DNA from: Onstottus_B arcticum
GTDB lineage: Bacteria; Acidobacteriota; Blastocatellia; UBA7656
Assembly (NCBI GenBank): GCA_038040485.1
Contig: JBBPIE010000042.1
Span: 1-49,542, forward strand
Reading direction: 5' to 3'
Length of the DNA stretch: 49,542 nucleotides
In this document: in pieces, positions 17,930 to 28,379 of the stretch
How positions within the stretch are numbered: the first letter of the stretch is position 1
How the letters are laid out: each line of letters begins with the position of its first letter
Position numbers and translations under genes: made by a program
The notes under the pieces: generated by a model
What the model was told of the DNA's origin: nothing
What the model saw: the letters and a program-made list of their open reading frames with translations, nothing else
The model's database searches: none

Positions 17930-19645
17930 CTAGACGAATGGCTCGAAGATCAGTTTCTGGTCCTCGGGTGAAATGCCGATGCCCGTGTCGCTCACGGAAA
18001 AGTGCAGAAGAGCCTCGTCGTTCTCGCAAGACATCTTTTCAACACGGAGGACAACTTCGCCGCGCTCGGTAAACTTAATGGCGTTGCTAACCAGATTGAT
18101 AATTATCTGGCGCAGGCGGCCCGGATCTCCAATAAGCGCTTCGGGTACGTCCGGGGAGACGTAATAGACGAGTTCGAGTCCCTTGGCACAAGCGCGAACA
18201 GCGAGAGGGTTAATAATCTCGCTGAGGGTTTCGCGCAGGCCGAAATCGATCGAAGAAAACACCAGCATACCGGCTTCGATCTTCGAGAAGTCAAGGATGT
18301 CATCAATAATCACAAGGAGCGACTCGGCGCTCGCCAATATGGCTTCACAGGAGGCTCTCTGGTTGGCGGCCAAATCGGTACTAAGCAGGAGTTCGGTCAT
18401 GCCTATGACGCCATTCATAGGCGTTCGAATCTCATGGCTCATGTTAGCGAGGAACTCCGATTTCAATCTGACGGATTCCAGTGCGCTGTCGCGCGTCCGG
18501 TGAAGTTCGGCTTCCATGAGCTTTCGCTCAGAGATGTCGTGAAAGATTCCCCGTGCTGATGTGGGCTTTCCGTCCTTGAAACTGCAGGTAATGTTTCCCT
18601 CCACAGTGATCGCCCGGCCGTCTTTGGTTACGAATGTGGCTTCAAAGTAATCAATCTTTTCCCCGCTGACCGCACGAGCAAACACCTCGAGGCATTTTGC
18701 CCGGCTGTCGGGTGTTACTATGTCGAAGACGGAAAAGTGCGTTACTTCCTCATCGTCATATCCCATGGCCCGCTTCCAGACGTTGTTGACATATACAATC
18801 AGGCCATCAGGTTGAGCGATCTGAATAAGATCGCTGGAGTTTTCGAACAGATCACGATATCGCTCTTCGCTTTCCCTAAGCGCCTTCTCGAACCGCTTGC
18901 TTTCGGTAACGTCGTGCGCGTAGCCGAGCACGTAAGAGGGTTTTCCTGATTCCACCTGCAGAGAATTAGTGTATTCCCAGATGGATTCTCCACCATCCCT
19001 TCTCAAGACACGCATCAGGCCGGTGCTCACCCCGTCTTGCTGAATAAGTACGAGGTAATGGCCATACAGGGAGTGAGCAGTAGAAGGCAGGAACTCGCTT
19101 AAGTTCCTTCCGATCACGTTGTCAGGTTCGTAGCCGAGCGCTTGCGCGGCCGCGGGATTGACGCTCAGCAACATGCCGTCGAGATCATGTGTGCAGATAA
19201 GGCCCAGGCTGTCGTCCACGAGCGCCCGGTACCGCGCTTCGGATAGTTGCAGCTCCTCCGCTGCCCGCTTCCGATCGAGTGCATTGCGAATGGACCGTTC
19301 CAACCCTGCGGATGTGATAAGCCCTTTGATAAGGTAATCGGCCGCACCCGCTCTCGTCGCCTCAATATCAACTCGCCGGTCTCCGGTCAGCATGATCACT
19401 GGCGCCTTGCAGCCACTCTCGACTACCAGGCGCACCAGATCCACTCCATTGTGTTCCCCAAGTCGATAGTCTATGAGATAGACATCGTGCCGACATGCTT
19501 TGATTGTCTCAACCGCGGCGGCGTAACTGCCCTCCCACTCGAGATCAAAGTTGCCGCTTTCGATCTTCGCAAGCAGGTTACGGGTGATCACATAGTCATC
19601 CTCGTCATCCTCGACGAGGAGAACTTTGACGGTTTGGCTGTTCAT
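17930..19645 (-). CDS. 5' part of a hybrid histidine kinase, cut by an in-frame TAG
   Basis: This 571-residue part has a receiver (about residues 5-125, acceptor Asp59 in YLIDYRLG), two PAS domains (about 140-260 and 265-385), a HisKA domain with the phosphorylated His in ANMSHEIRTPMNG (about 410) and most of a HATPase domain. It stops at LIFEPFV where paralogues continue QADGST; the codon is TAG where the paralogue at 30037-35559 has CAG/CAA-type Gln. The remaining ATPase, REC-REC and HPt follow in frame. The start ATG at 19645 has GGAG upstream and lies one base past the stop of the preceding response regulator. It was probably a BarA-like tripartite kinase. The truncated form lacks the G2 box and should be inactive as a kinase. 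Confidence 0.85.
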   Translation of the reverse strand: MNSQTVKVLLVEDDEDDYVITRNLLAKIESGNFDLEWEGSYAAAVETIKACRHDVYLIDYRLGEHNGVDLVRLVVESGCKAPVIMLTGDRRVDIEATRAGAADYLIKGLITSAGLERSIRNALDRKRAAEELQLSEARYRALVDDSLGLICTHDLDGMLLSVNPAAAQALGYEPDNVIGRNLSEFLPSTAHSLYGHYLVLIQQDGVSTGLMRVLRRDGGESIWEYTNSLQVESGKPSYVLGYAHDVTESKRFEKALRESEERYRDLFENSSDLIQIAQPDGLIVYVNNVWKRAMGYDDEEVTHFSVFDIVTPDSRAKCLEVFARAVSGEKIDYFEATFVTKDGRAITVEGNITCSFKDGKPTSARGIFHDISERKLMEAELHRTRDSALESVRLKSEFLANMSHEIRTPMNGVIGMTELLLSTDLAANQRASCEAILASAESLLVIIDDILDFSKIEAGMLVFSSIDFGLRETLSEIINPLAVRACAKGLELVYYVSPDVPEALIGDPGRLRQIIINLVSNAIKFTERGEVVLRVEKMSCENDEALLHFSVSDTGIGISPEDQKLIFEPFV

Positions 19646-19646
19646 C

Positions 19647-20105
19647 TCATGCTCCATTCTCTGGCGGCAAATCGACAATTTCGATCCAGTATCTCCCCAG
19701 AACTTGAAGCACATCGACAAGCGCTCCAAAGGTCACCGGCTTTGTGATGTAGGAGTTCGCTCCAAGGTCGTAACTGCGACAGATATCTTCCTCGGCCTTC
19801 GAAGTTGTGAGTACAATGATGGGTATTCTGCGCAGTTCAGGATCGGTCCTAATCTCTCGAAGCGCCTCCCGTCCGTCCTTCTTGGGCATGTTCAGATCGA
19901 GCAATATCACAGCCGGGCGTGGCGCTGAAGCGGGGTCACTGTACCTGCAAGAATGATTGAGATACTCGGTCAACTCCTCGCCGTCCCTCACAAAGCGGAG
20001 CTCATTAACCGCGCGGCTTTTCTCCCAGGCTTTCCTGATATAGCCCCGGTCATCCTCATCGTCATCTGCCACCAGGACAATCAGAGATTTTCGACTGGCA
20101 TTCAT
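19647..20105 (-). CDS. Single-domain response regulator, Rcp1-like (copy 1)
   Basis: This 152-residue protein is one receiver domain of the Rcp1/phytochrome-partner type. It has VLVADDDEDD (about residues 10-19), the acceptor Asp in ILLDLNMPKKDGREAL, Thr in IIVLTTSK and the lysine in YITKPVTF. There is no output domain, so it probably relays phosphate to other proteins. It is very close to the regulator at 20201-20656, with only scattered substitutions. AAGGAG lies six bases before the ATG. That Shine-Dalgarno site derives from the remnant of a kinase C-terminus (see 20106-20213). It lies directly upstream of the interrupted hybrid kinase. Confidence 0.95.
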   Translation of the reverse strand: MNASRKSLIVLVADDDEDDRGYIRKAWEKSRAVNELRFVRDGEELTEYLNHSCRYSDPASAPRPAVILLDLNMPKKDGREALREIRTDPELRRIPIIVLTTSKAEEDICRSYDLGANSYITKPVTFGALVDVLQVLGRYWIEIVDLPPENGA

Positions 20106-20213
20106 ATCGTTCTCCTTGATTCAATTTCGTTGGAATCGCACCGTAAAGTGGAGCCCGACACGTATGCTCCACGTGATAATGTTGCCTTCACGGTGCTCTC
20201 CTATCGTGCGGGA
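20106..20213 (-). pseudogene. 3' remnant of a histidine kinase between duplicated regulators
   Basis: Read on the minus strand in the right frame, this stretch gives RTIGEHREGNIITWSIRVG then LHFTVRFQRN and a stop at 20121. It aligns with the C-terminus of the kinase at 20653-24096 (RRIAEHHGGNITAQSILGTG then STFTVTLPT). The homology runs on into the AAGGAGA ribosome site before the next regulator's ATG, just as in the intact kinase-regulator pair. The 5' end of the remnant overlaps the 3' end of the regulator at 20201-20656 and supplies its TAG stop. This is what remains of a kinase copy after tandem duplication and deletion. Confidence 0.75.
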
Positions 20214-20656
20214 GGGTGCAAATCGACAATCTCAATCCAGTACATCCTCAGGACTTGAAGCACGTCGACCAGCGCTTCAAAGGTTACCGGTTTCGTGATG
20301 TAGGAGTTCGCGCCAAGATCGTAACTGCGCAAGATATCTGCCTCGACTTTTGAACCTGTGAGTACAATGACGGGTATTTGGCGCAGTTCAGGATCGGCCT
20401 TGATCTCTCGAAGGGCCTCTCGTCCGTCCTTCTTGGGCATGTTCAGATCGAGCAATATCACAGCCGGGCGCGGCGCTGAAGCGGGGTCACTGTACCTGCC
20501 TGCATGCTTGAGATACTCGGTCAACTCCTCGCCGTCCCCCACAAAGCGGAGGTCATTCGACACGCGACTCTTCTCCCAGGCTCTTCTTAGAAAGCCCCGG
20601 TCAATTTCATCGTCATCCGCCACCAGGATGGTCAGAGCTTCTTTCCTGGGATTCAT
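20201..20656 (-). CDS. Single-domain response regulator, Rcp1-like (copy 2)
   Basis: This 151-residue single receiver domain is a near-duplicate of the regulator at 19647-20105. It has ILVADDDEIDRGFLRRAWEK (about residues 10-29), the acceptor Asp in ILLDLNMPKKDG, Thr in VIVLTGSK and Lys in YITKPVTF. Its ATG at 20656 overlaps the stop of the upstream PAS kinase as ATGA, with AAGGAG inside the kinase's last codons, so translation is coupled. The pairing is typical of phytochrome-like kinases and Rcp1 regulators. Its last residues (HPPAR) differ from copy 1 because the 3' end runs into a kinase remnant. Confidence 0.95.
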   Translation of the reverse strand: MNPRKEALTILVADDDEIDRGFLRRAWEKSRVSNDLRFVGDGEELTEYLKHAGRYSDPASAPRPAVILLDLNMPKKDGREALREIKADPELRQIPVIVLTGSKVEADILRSYDLGANSYITKPVTFEALVDVLQVLRMYWIEIVDLHPPAR

Positions 20657-23600
20657 ACTGCTTTCTCCTTAATTCGCGTCGTCGGCAGCGTCACAGTAAA
20701 CGTGGAGCCGGTGCCAAGTATGCTTTGCGCCGTAATGTTGCCTCCATGGTGCTCCGCTATCCTGCGGCAGATTGCAAGCCCCATCCCCGTTCCTTCGTAT
20801 TCGTTTCGGCCGTGCAAGCGCTGGAACATAGCGAAGATGCGATCGACGTATTTCTCATCAAACCCGATACCGTTGTCTTCAAAGGTGATTTGACAGAGTT
20901 GTTGCGCCTGAGCCTCACTACTACTGCCAGCCAGCCCCTCCTTGCCACCGATAAGCTCACCATGAACGCTCACAATCGGAGTCCTGCCAGTCGAGTTAAA
21001 CTTAAGGGCATTTCCTACGAGGTTCTGGAACAGTTGGCGCATCTGTAAGGGTTCAGCTTCTATCGTGGGAATCTCACCCAGGTCCACGCGCCCGCCAGTC
21101 TCGTTGATGCGCACTTCCAGGTCGGACAGCACCTCGCGCGCGACGTTGTTGAGATCGACTTGGACGAACGGCTGGGCTCCGCTCGATATGCGCGACAACA
21201 AAAGCAAATCGTTGATCAGCCGCTGCATTCGTCCCGCGGCATTCTGGATGCGCTTGAGAGTACCGCGGTTTTCATCGCTCAGCGTTGATGCGCTGTTCTC
21301 AGCCAGGTCGTCCGCAAACGTTTGAATCTTCCGAAGTGGCTCTTGAAGATCGTGCGAGGCCACTGAGGCGAAGTCCTGGAGCTCACGATTACTGTGCAGC
21401 AAGTCGGCCGTCAGGGCTTTCAACTTTGCCTCCGCCTGCTTCTGTTCAGTAATGTCGCGAGCAATCGTCGAAGCGCCGATGACGGCGCCGTCACCGTCTT
21501 TGATTGGGGATACGGTTACCGACACATCAATTCCCTTTCCCTCCCTATTCAGGCGCACGGTTTCATAGTTTTCCGTGCTTTCCGACCTCCCGATCCTTTC
21601 AAGAATCTGCGGAACTTCATCTTTGCGATCAGCCGGAATCAAGATACTGATGTGCCGGCCTATGGCCTCACCAGCCGAGTAACCAAACAGCTTCCCTGCC
21701 CCTGGGTTCCACGCGAAGATGGTCCCATCCAGAGTTTTACCGATGATGGCGTCACTGGAGGATTCCACAATGGCGGCCAGTCGCAGGAGCGACTCCTGGG
21801 CCTGCTTGCGCTCGGTGATGTCGCGAACGATACACGTGAAAACATGCTTGTCGTTCTTTGTGAACCTACTGACCGAGAGCTCCACGGGAATCTCCCAGCC
21901 GCCTTCTTTCAACCCTGTTAATTCTATGCACTCCCAGTACTCCAATTGCCGATCTCCAGTGGTGATGTAGGTCTTCAACGAAGCTTGATGAACATGCCGC
22001 AGGTATTCCGGCATCAGCGCCGTGAGCTTCTGACCCAGGAGGTCCTCGGACCTGTGTCCGAATATTCTCTCGGCGGCGCGATTGACAGAAGTGATCGCGC
22101 TTTCTTCATCGGTCGTTATAATCGCGTCCGTCGCGGTCTCGGCGACGTTGCGATAGTGTTCCTCGCTCTCGCGAAGTTTCTCCTCCGCTCTCTTCTGCTC
22201 GCCGATGTCCCGGGCAATTGTGGAAGCGCCAATGATCCTCCCCGCGGAGTCCTGAATCGGAGATACCGTTATAGAAACATCTATCCGCATTCCGTCTTTG
22301 TTCAAGCGCACGGTTTCATAGTGTGCGACGCTGTCCCCCCTGCCGATTTTTTCGAGAAGCCGCGGCACCTCATCTGCACGACCAGCCGGAACCACGATCG
22401 TGAGGTGGCGGCCTATTGCCTCGTCAGCCGAATAACCGAACAGCCTCGCCGCTCCCGGGTTCCATGTGATTATGGTGCCGTCCAAGGTGTTGCCAATGAT
22501 GGCTTCACTGGAGGATTCGACAATCGCCGCCAGTCGCAAAAGCGACTCCTGGGCCTGCTTGCGCTCGGTGATGTCGCGAACGATGCAGGTGAAAACATGC
22601 TTGGCGTTCTTCGTGAATCTACTGACCGAGAGCTCGACGGGAATCTCCAGGCCGCCTTTCTTCAACCCAATTAAATCTATGCACTCCCAGTATTCCAGCT
22701 GCCGATCACCAGTGGTGATGTAGGTCTTCAATGAAGCTTGATGAACATGCCGCAGGTATCCGGGCATCAGCGCCGTGAGCTTCTGACCCAGGAGGTCCTC
22801 GGACCTATGTCCGAATATTCTCTCGGCGGCGCGATTGACAGAAGTGATCGCGCTTTCTTCATCGGTCGTTATAATCGCGTCCGTCGCGGTCTCGGCGACG
22901 TTGCGATAGTGTTCCTCGCTCTCGCGAAGTTTCTCCTCCGCTCTCTTCTGCTCGCCGATGTCCCGGGCAATTGTGGAAGCGCCAACGATCTTCCCCGCGG
23001 AGTCCTGGATCGGCGATACCGTTATGGAAACATCTATCCGCGTTCCGTCTCTGTTCACGCGCACGGTTTCATAGTGTGCGGCGCCGTCTCCCCTGCCGAT
23101 TTTTTCGAGAAGGCGTGGCACCTCATCTGCACGATCAGCCGGAACCACGATCGTGAGGTGGCGGCCTATTGCCTCGTCAGCCGTATAACCGAACAGCCTT
23201 TCCGCTCCGGGGTTCCATGTGACTATGGCGCCGTCCAAAGTATTGCCGATGATGGCGTCACTGGAGGATTCGACAATGGCCGCCAGCCGCAAAAGCGACT
23301 CCTCGGCCTGTTTGCGCTCGGTGATGTCGCGCATTGTGACGGTGTAGAGTTTTTGTTCGCTGGATTCAACCTGTGAGATCGAAGCTTCCAGAGGGAACTC
23401 TTCGCCGTCGGCTCGAAGTCCATAAATCGCCCTCGCTCCGGCCATGGCGCGAGTCGTGATGCCGGTCTGGCCGAAGGATCGGATGTGCGCCGAGTGCATC
23501 GGCCGAAAGCGTTCGGGGATGAAGCGATCGAGCGCCTGCCCAATGGCCTCACCGGCGGAGCAGCGGAACATTCTTTCGGCTGCCGTATTGAACAACAGGA

Positions 23601-24096
23601 TGCGCTGCTCGCTGTCAACAGTGATGATGGCGTCCATCGCGGCATTAACGATACCGGCCAGTCGGGCCTGACTCTTACGCAGGGCTTCTTCAGCGCGCTT
23701 TCGCTCGATCAGTTGGGTTACTTTGGTAAGCAAGCGCATCGGGTCGTAGGGTGCTTCCAGATAATCATCTGCTCCGGCCTTTAACCCCTCAATCACGCTT
23801 TCGCTATCCTTGTGACCGGCGCTGACCAGAAGAACAGGAGTCGCACGCAGGTCGGGGTCCTCGCGTATTAAACGGCACATCTCGATGCCACCCATACGAG
23901 GCATCGAGACACCACTGATAACTACATCGGGAGATTCTCGCCGCGCAGTTTCAAAGCCTTCGCGACCATCGCATGCGGTTATGACGCTATAACCGGATTG
24001 ACCGAGCAAGAGACTCGTCATCTCCAGTTGATCCGGGTGGTCATTAACCAACAGAACTCTGTTTTCAGTTTTGCTGCCCATCCCTGTGGTTTTCAT
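20653..24096 (-). CDS. Multi-PAS histidine kinase with degenerate N-terminal receiver
   Basis: This 1147-residue cytoplasmic protein has an N-terminal receiver (about 12-128), six PAS domains (about 140-888), a HisKA domain with FASVASHDLQEPLRKIQ (His about 925) and a HATPase (about 1010-1140, with FEDNGIGF and YEGTGMGLAICRRI). PAS 2-3 and PAS 4-5 are an almost identical 251-residue tandem duplication, and PAS 6 is a third, more diverged copy of the first half. The receiver lacks the phosphoacceptor (VVISGVSMP, Gly for Asp) and the lysine (YLEAPYDP, Ala for Lys), so it should not be phosphorylated. The kinase type is phytochrome-like and is coupled to the regulator at 20201-20656. GAGGAGG lies 13 bases before the ATG, a long spacing. 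Confidence 0.93.
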   Translation of the reverse strand: MKTTGMGSKTENRVLLVNDHPDQLEMTSLLLGQSGYSVITACDGREGFETARRESPDVVISGVSMPRMGGIEMCRLIREDPDLRATPVLLVSAGHKDSESVIEGLKAGADDYLEAPYDPMRLLTKVTQLIERKRAEEALRKSQARLAGIVNAAMDAIITVDSEQRILLFNTAAERMFRCSAGEAIGQALDRFIPERFRPMHSAHIRSFGQTGITTRAMAGARAIYGLRADGEEFPLEASISQVESSEQKLYTVTMRDITERKQAEESLLRLAAIVESSSDAIIGNTLDGAIVTWNPGAERLFGYTADEAIGRHLTIVVPADRADEVPRLLEKIGRGDGAAHYETVRVNRDGTRIDVSITVSPIQDSAGKIVGASTIARDIGEQKRAEEKLRESEEHYRNVAETATDAIITTDEESAITSVNRAAERIFGHRSEDLLGQKLTALMPGYLRHVHQASLKTYITTGDRQLEYWECIDLIGLKKGGLEIPVELSVSRFTKNAKHVFTCIVRDITERKQAQESLLRLAAIVESSSEAIIGNTLDGTIITWNPGAARLFGYSADEAIGRHLTIVVPAGRADEVPRLLEKIGRGDSVAHYETVRLNKDGMRIDVSITVSPIQDSAGRIIGASTIARDIGEQKRAEEKLRESEEHYRNVAETATDAIITTDEESAITSVNRAAERIFGHRSEDLLGQKLTALMPEYLRHVHQASLKTYITTGDRQLEYWECIELTGLKEGGWEIPVELSVSRFTKNDKHVFTCIVRDITERKQAQESLLRLAAIVESSSDAIIGKTLDGTIFAWNPGAGKLFGYSAGEAIGRHISILIPADRKDEVPQILERIGRSESTENYETVRLNREGKGIDVSVTVSPIKDGDGAVIGASTIARDITEQKQAEAKLKALTADLLHSNRELQDFASVASHDLQEPLRKIQTFADDLAENSASTLSDENRGTLKRIQNAAGRMQRLINDLLLLSRISSGAQPFVQVDLNNVAREVLSDLEVRINETGGRVDLGEIPTIEAEPLQMRQLFQNLVGNALKFNSTGRTPIVSVHGELIGGKEGLAGSSSEAQAQQLCQITFEDNGIGFDEKYVDRIFAMFQRLHGRNEYEGTGMGLAICRRIAEHHGGNITAQSILGTGSTFTVTLPTTRIKEKAV
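21808..23313 (-). repeat. 753-bp tandem duplication encoding a PAS-PAS pair
   Basis: Two adjacent units of 753 bp (about 22561-23313 and 21808-22560) encode near-identical 251-residue PAS-PAS pairs inside the kinase at 20653-24096. A perfect 178-bp match runs 22055-22232 against 22808-22985, exactly 753 bp apart and therefore in frame. A third, diverged copy of the first PAS only follows at about 21433-21807. Unit borders are approximate. Confidence 0.9.
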
Positions 24097-24193
24097 GTTG
24101 ATCGCCTAACCTCCTCAATCGGATCTTTCAAAAGAGATTTTCCTGGTGAATGTTTTCGAGATGTTCCAAAACTATCGATGGGGAACCGAGAGA

Positions 24194-24646
24194 CTAAAAC
24201 GATATTTCCATGTCTGGTTTGATCAGTTGTCGCGCTCTCGTCAGGCTGTCCAGGATATTTGTTAGGTCGAACGGCTTACTCATCGCAATGTCAGCCTGGC
24301 CGCTCGAATCCATCACGCCTCCGTCTAGCTGTTCCAGTACCGTCCACAAGATGACTGGTATATCCGAGGTGGTGGGGTTCGATTTGATCGACGTGATTAG
24401 GCTAGAGCCGCTGTCGCCAGGCATCATCGCATCGGTAATGACGATGTCCGGCGGATACGATGAGCATATTACTTTCATTGCCTCATCAACATTCGCGGCG
24501 GACACTAGAGAATAGTCAGTGTTTTCGAGGGCGAATCCCATCATCTCGTGCATGGTCTTCTCATCATCAACTAGCAACACCCTTATCGGTCTTCCGTTTG
24601 TTTGTTTTGCGTTGTTCCCATTTTCCTTGTCAAAGTCAGCGTGCAT
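24194..24646 (-). CDS. Single-domain response regulator
   Basis: This 150-residue protein has a hydrophilic N-terminal tail of about 20 residues and one receiver domain. It shows VLLVDDEKTMHEM (about 23-35), the acceptor Asp in IVITDAMMPGDSG, Thr in VILWTVLEQ and Lys in IAMSKPFDLTN. There is no output domain. It differs from the Rcp1-like copies nearby and looks like a PilH/CheY-type stand-alone receiver. AAGGAG precedes the ATG at 24646. It lies between two kinases on the same strand, with gaps of about 97 and 125 bases, so it may have its own promoter. Confidence 0.92.
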   Translation of the reverse strand: MHADFDKENGNNAKQTNGRPIRVLLVDDEKTMHEMMGFALENTDYSLVSAANVDEAMKVICSSYPPDIVITDAMMPGDSGSSLITSIKSNPTTSDIPVILWTVLEQLDGGVMDSSGQADIAMSKPFDLTNILDSLTRARQLIKPDMEISF

Positions 24647-24771
24647 GATTTCCTCTCCTTGATCAGAATCTCGATAGACGTGCGATCCAGCAGCCGGTGT
24701 GGGATCTCTTATTGCCTGAAAAGATCAAGCTCCAACCGGCCTCACCGTTCAGGCAGGCGAGCTCCGAGCGC

Positions 24772-26315
<1,544 letters not shown>

Positions 26316-26319
<4 letters not shown>

Positions 26320-26801
26320 GGGTTTATTCCTCCTGAGCGACGCAGCTGGGAAGGGCTTCCGCTACCGCCGCCGGCATCGGGAGGCGCGACGTTTGTAACG
26401 CTCCAGAAAAGACCGACCTTCTTGATTGCGTCAACGAACTCATGGAAGTCAACGGGCTTGACGACGTACGCGTTCACACCGAGGTTATAGCCCTCAGCGA
26501 CATCGCTCTCCTCGTCCGAAGAGGTCAACAGGACTATCGGGATCAACTTGAGTTCCGGATCAGATCGGACCTCTCGGAGCACCGAGAGCCCATCGACTCT
26601 TGGCATCTTGAGATCGAGCAGCACAACTGTAGGATTCCCCTTTTCGCGACTCTCAAACGCTCCCCGGCGATGCAGGTAGTCGAGCGCTTCCTCGCCGTCG
26701 CGAGCCACCACCACTTCGTTGGAGAGGTTGTGCTCGGCGAGCGCCATCAGCGTCAGTTCAATGTCGTTTGCGCTGTCCTCCACCAACAGGATTCGCTTCA
26801 T
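26316..26801 (-). CDS. Single-domain response regulator, Rcp1-like
   Basis: This 161-residue protein is one Rcp1-type receiver followed by a Gly/Ser-rich tail. It has ILLVEDSANDIEL (about residues 4-16), the acceptor Asp in VLLDLKMPRVDG, Thr in IVLLTSSDEE and Lys in YVVKPVDFHEF. It starts 15 bases after the stop of the phytochrome-like kinase at 26817 with AAGGAAG before the ATG, and its own stop overlaps the next kinase start (ATGA). It is the probable direct partner of the upstream kinase and may pass phosphate to the N-terminal receiver kinase downstream. Confidence 0.95.
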
Positions 26802-26816
26802 TGGAGTTTCTTCCTT

Positions 26817-28379
26817 TCACTTCGTTGTCTCGCCTTTTGTCCGTGGCAACGTGAAGTAGAACGTAGCGCCGCCGTCGACCACTCCTTCGCCCCAGGTTCG
26901 TCCCCCGTGGCGGTGAATGATGCGTTGGACGTTAGCGAGGCCGATTCCCGTTCCTTCGAACTCATCCGAGCGGTGCAGCCGTTGGAATACGCCGAAGAGT
27001 TTATCGGCGTATTGCATATCGAAACCAACGCCATTGTCGCGCACGAAGAAGACGATTTCCTCTTGATGCGCTTTGCTTCCTATCTCGATGCGCGCCTCAC
27101 TGCGGGTGCCGGTGTACTTGACTGCGTTTGACAGGAGGTTGACCCACACCAGGCGCAGCATCGCGGCGTCGCCTTCAACATCGGGTAGAGGGTCTAGCTG
27201 CCACACTATGTTTTGCCGGCCGGTGCCTTCTTCCAACTCTTGAATGACCTCTCGTGCGAGATGGCTGAGATTGACGGCAGTCGTTCTCACGTCGGAGCGG
27301 CTCATGTGTGAGAAGGTCAACAGATCATCGATCAACCGGCCCATTTGCTTCGCGGAGTCGCTGATCGTTTTCACATAGTGGCGTCCGATCTCATCAAGAG
27401 ATGTGGCGCTGTGTTTTTGCAGCAAATCGGCAAAGCCGTGTATGTGCCGGAGCGGGGCGCGCAGGTCATGCGAGACAGAGTAGCTGAATGCCTCCAGTTC
27501 TCGATTAGCGGTGGCAAGGTGATCCGCATGGCGTTTCAGCGTACTGTTCAAAGATCGGATTTCATTGTCTGCCTGCTTGCGCAGGCTGATGTCACGCAAC
27601 ATGACCGTGAAGATTTTCTCGCCTCCCTGTTCGAACTTGGAGATCGACGCCTCGCCTGGAAATTCCGATCCATCCTTCCGCCGTCCGCAAACCTCTCGCC
27701 GCTCTCCTATCTTGCGTGACACATCTCCGGACTCCCCAAACACCACGATATGGCTCGAGTGAATTTCACTGAAGCGCTCGGGTAGAAGCAAATCGAGCGG
27801 TTGTCCAATCGCCTCGTGAGAAGCATAGCCAAAGATTCCTTCAGCACCCTGGTTGAACGTCGTGATGCGATGAGCTTCGTCCACGGAGATAACGGCGTCT
27901 TCGGCCAGACTCAGAATTCCTGCAAAGCGTGCTTCTGAGGAGCGCAACGCCTCGTCTGCTCGCTTGCGCTCGGTGACGTCGCGGACCATGACAGTGAAAA
28001 TCTTCTCTTCTCCCAGGTCGAGATCCGAGATTGATACCTCGGCGGGAAACTCGGATCGGTCTTTCCGCCGTCCATAAGTCTCCTGGCGCTCTCCCACGTT
28101 CGTTGACCCATCCTCGGACTCCCCGACCTCCGCGACATGTAACCGGTGCGTTTCCCAAAAATATTCGGGGAGAACCAAGTCGAGCGGCTGTCCAAGCACC
28201 TCCTGGGATGAATAGCCAAAAACCCTCTCCCCACCCTGGTTGAACATCGTGATGCGGTAAGTTTCATCCACCGAGATGACGGCGTCTTCGGCTATCCCCA
28301 GAATTCCGGCAACGAGCTCGAGGATTGCATAACCTGTCGTGTTCCCCGCCGGTCGCATCGGCGCAGTGTCAGAGCCCAA
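26817..28379 (-). CDS. PAS-PAS histidine kinase, phytochrome-like kinase type
   Basis: This protein (520 residues from the chosen TTG) has two similar PAS domains (about residues 15-140 and 140-262), each ending in the S-box pattern (MVRDVTERK, MLRDISLRK). A HisKA domain has FSYSVSHDLRAPLRHIHG (His about 298), and a HATPase ends the protein (FFVRDNGVGFD, FEGTGIGLANVQRI). The TTG at 28379 lies six bases after GGAGG and overlaps the stop of the upstream regulator (28369) by 11 bases; an ATG at 28358 lacks a Shine-Dalgarno site. The open frame continues upstream to 28829, but that part is antisense-like, overlaps the regulator and has no domain. Soluble; the PAS ligand is unknown. Confidence 0.9.
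   Translation of the reverse strand: MGSDTAPMRPAGNTTGYAILELVAGILGIAEDAVISVDETYRITMFNQGGERVFGYSSQEVLGQPLDLVLPEYFWETHRLHVAEVGESEDGSTNVGERQETYGRRKDRSEFPAEVSISDLDLGEEKIFTVMVRDVTERKRADEALRSSEARFAGILSLAEDAVISVDEAHRITTFNQGAEGIFGYASHEAIGQPLDLLLPERFSEIHSSHIVVFGESGDVSRKIGERREVCGRRKDGSEFPGEASISKFEQGGEKIFTVMLRDISLRKQADNEIRSLNSTLKRHADHLATANRELEAFSYSVSHDLRAPLRHIHGFADLLQKHSATSLDEIGRHYVKTISDSAKQMGRLIDDLLTFSHMSRSDVRTTAVNLSHLAREVIQELEEGTGRQNIVWQLDPLPDVEGDAAMLRLVWVNLLSNAVKYTGTRSEARIEIGSKAHQEEIVFFVRDNGVGFDMQYADKLFGVFQRLHRSDEFEGTGIGLANVQRIIHRHGGRTWGEGVVDGGATFYFTLPRTKGETTK

Noticed and set aside
17930..17932. Recoded amino acid (pyrrolysine) at the TAG
   Set aside because: The position is Gln in the paralogue, no Pyl genes are seen, and a one-base change from CAG is simpler.
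24713..24755. 8-bp inverted repeat TGCCTGAA/TTCAGGCA between kinase and regulator genes
   Set aside because: Loop of 27 bases, no T-run and short arms; too weak to call a terminator.
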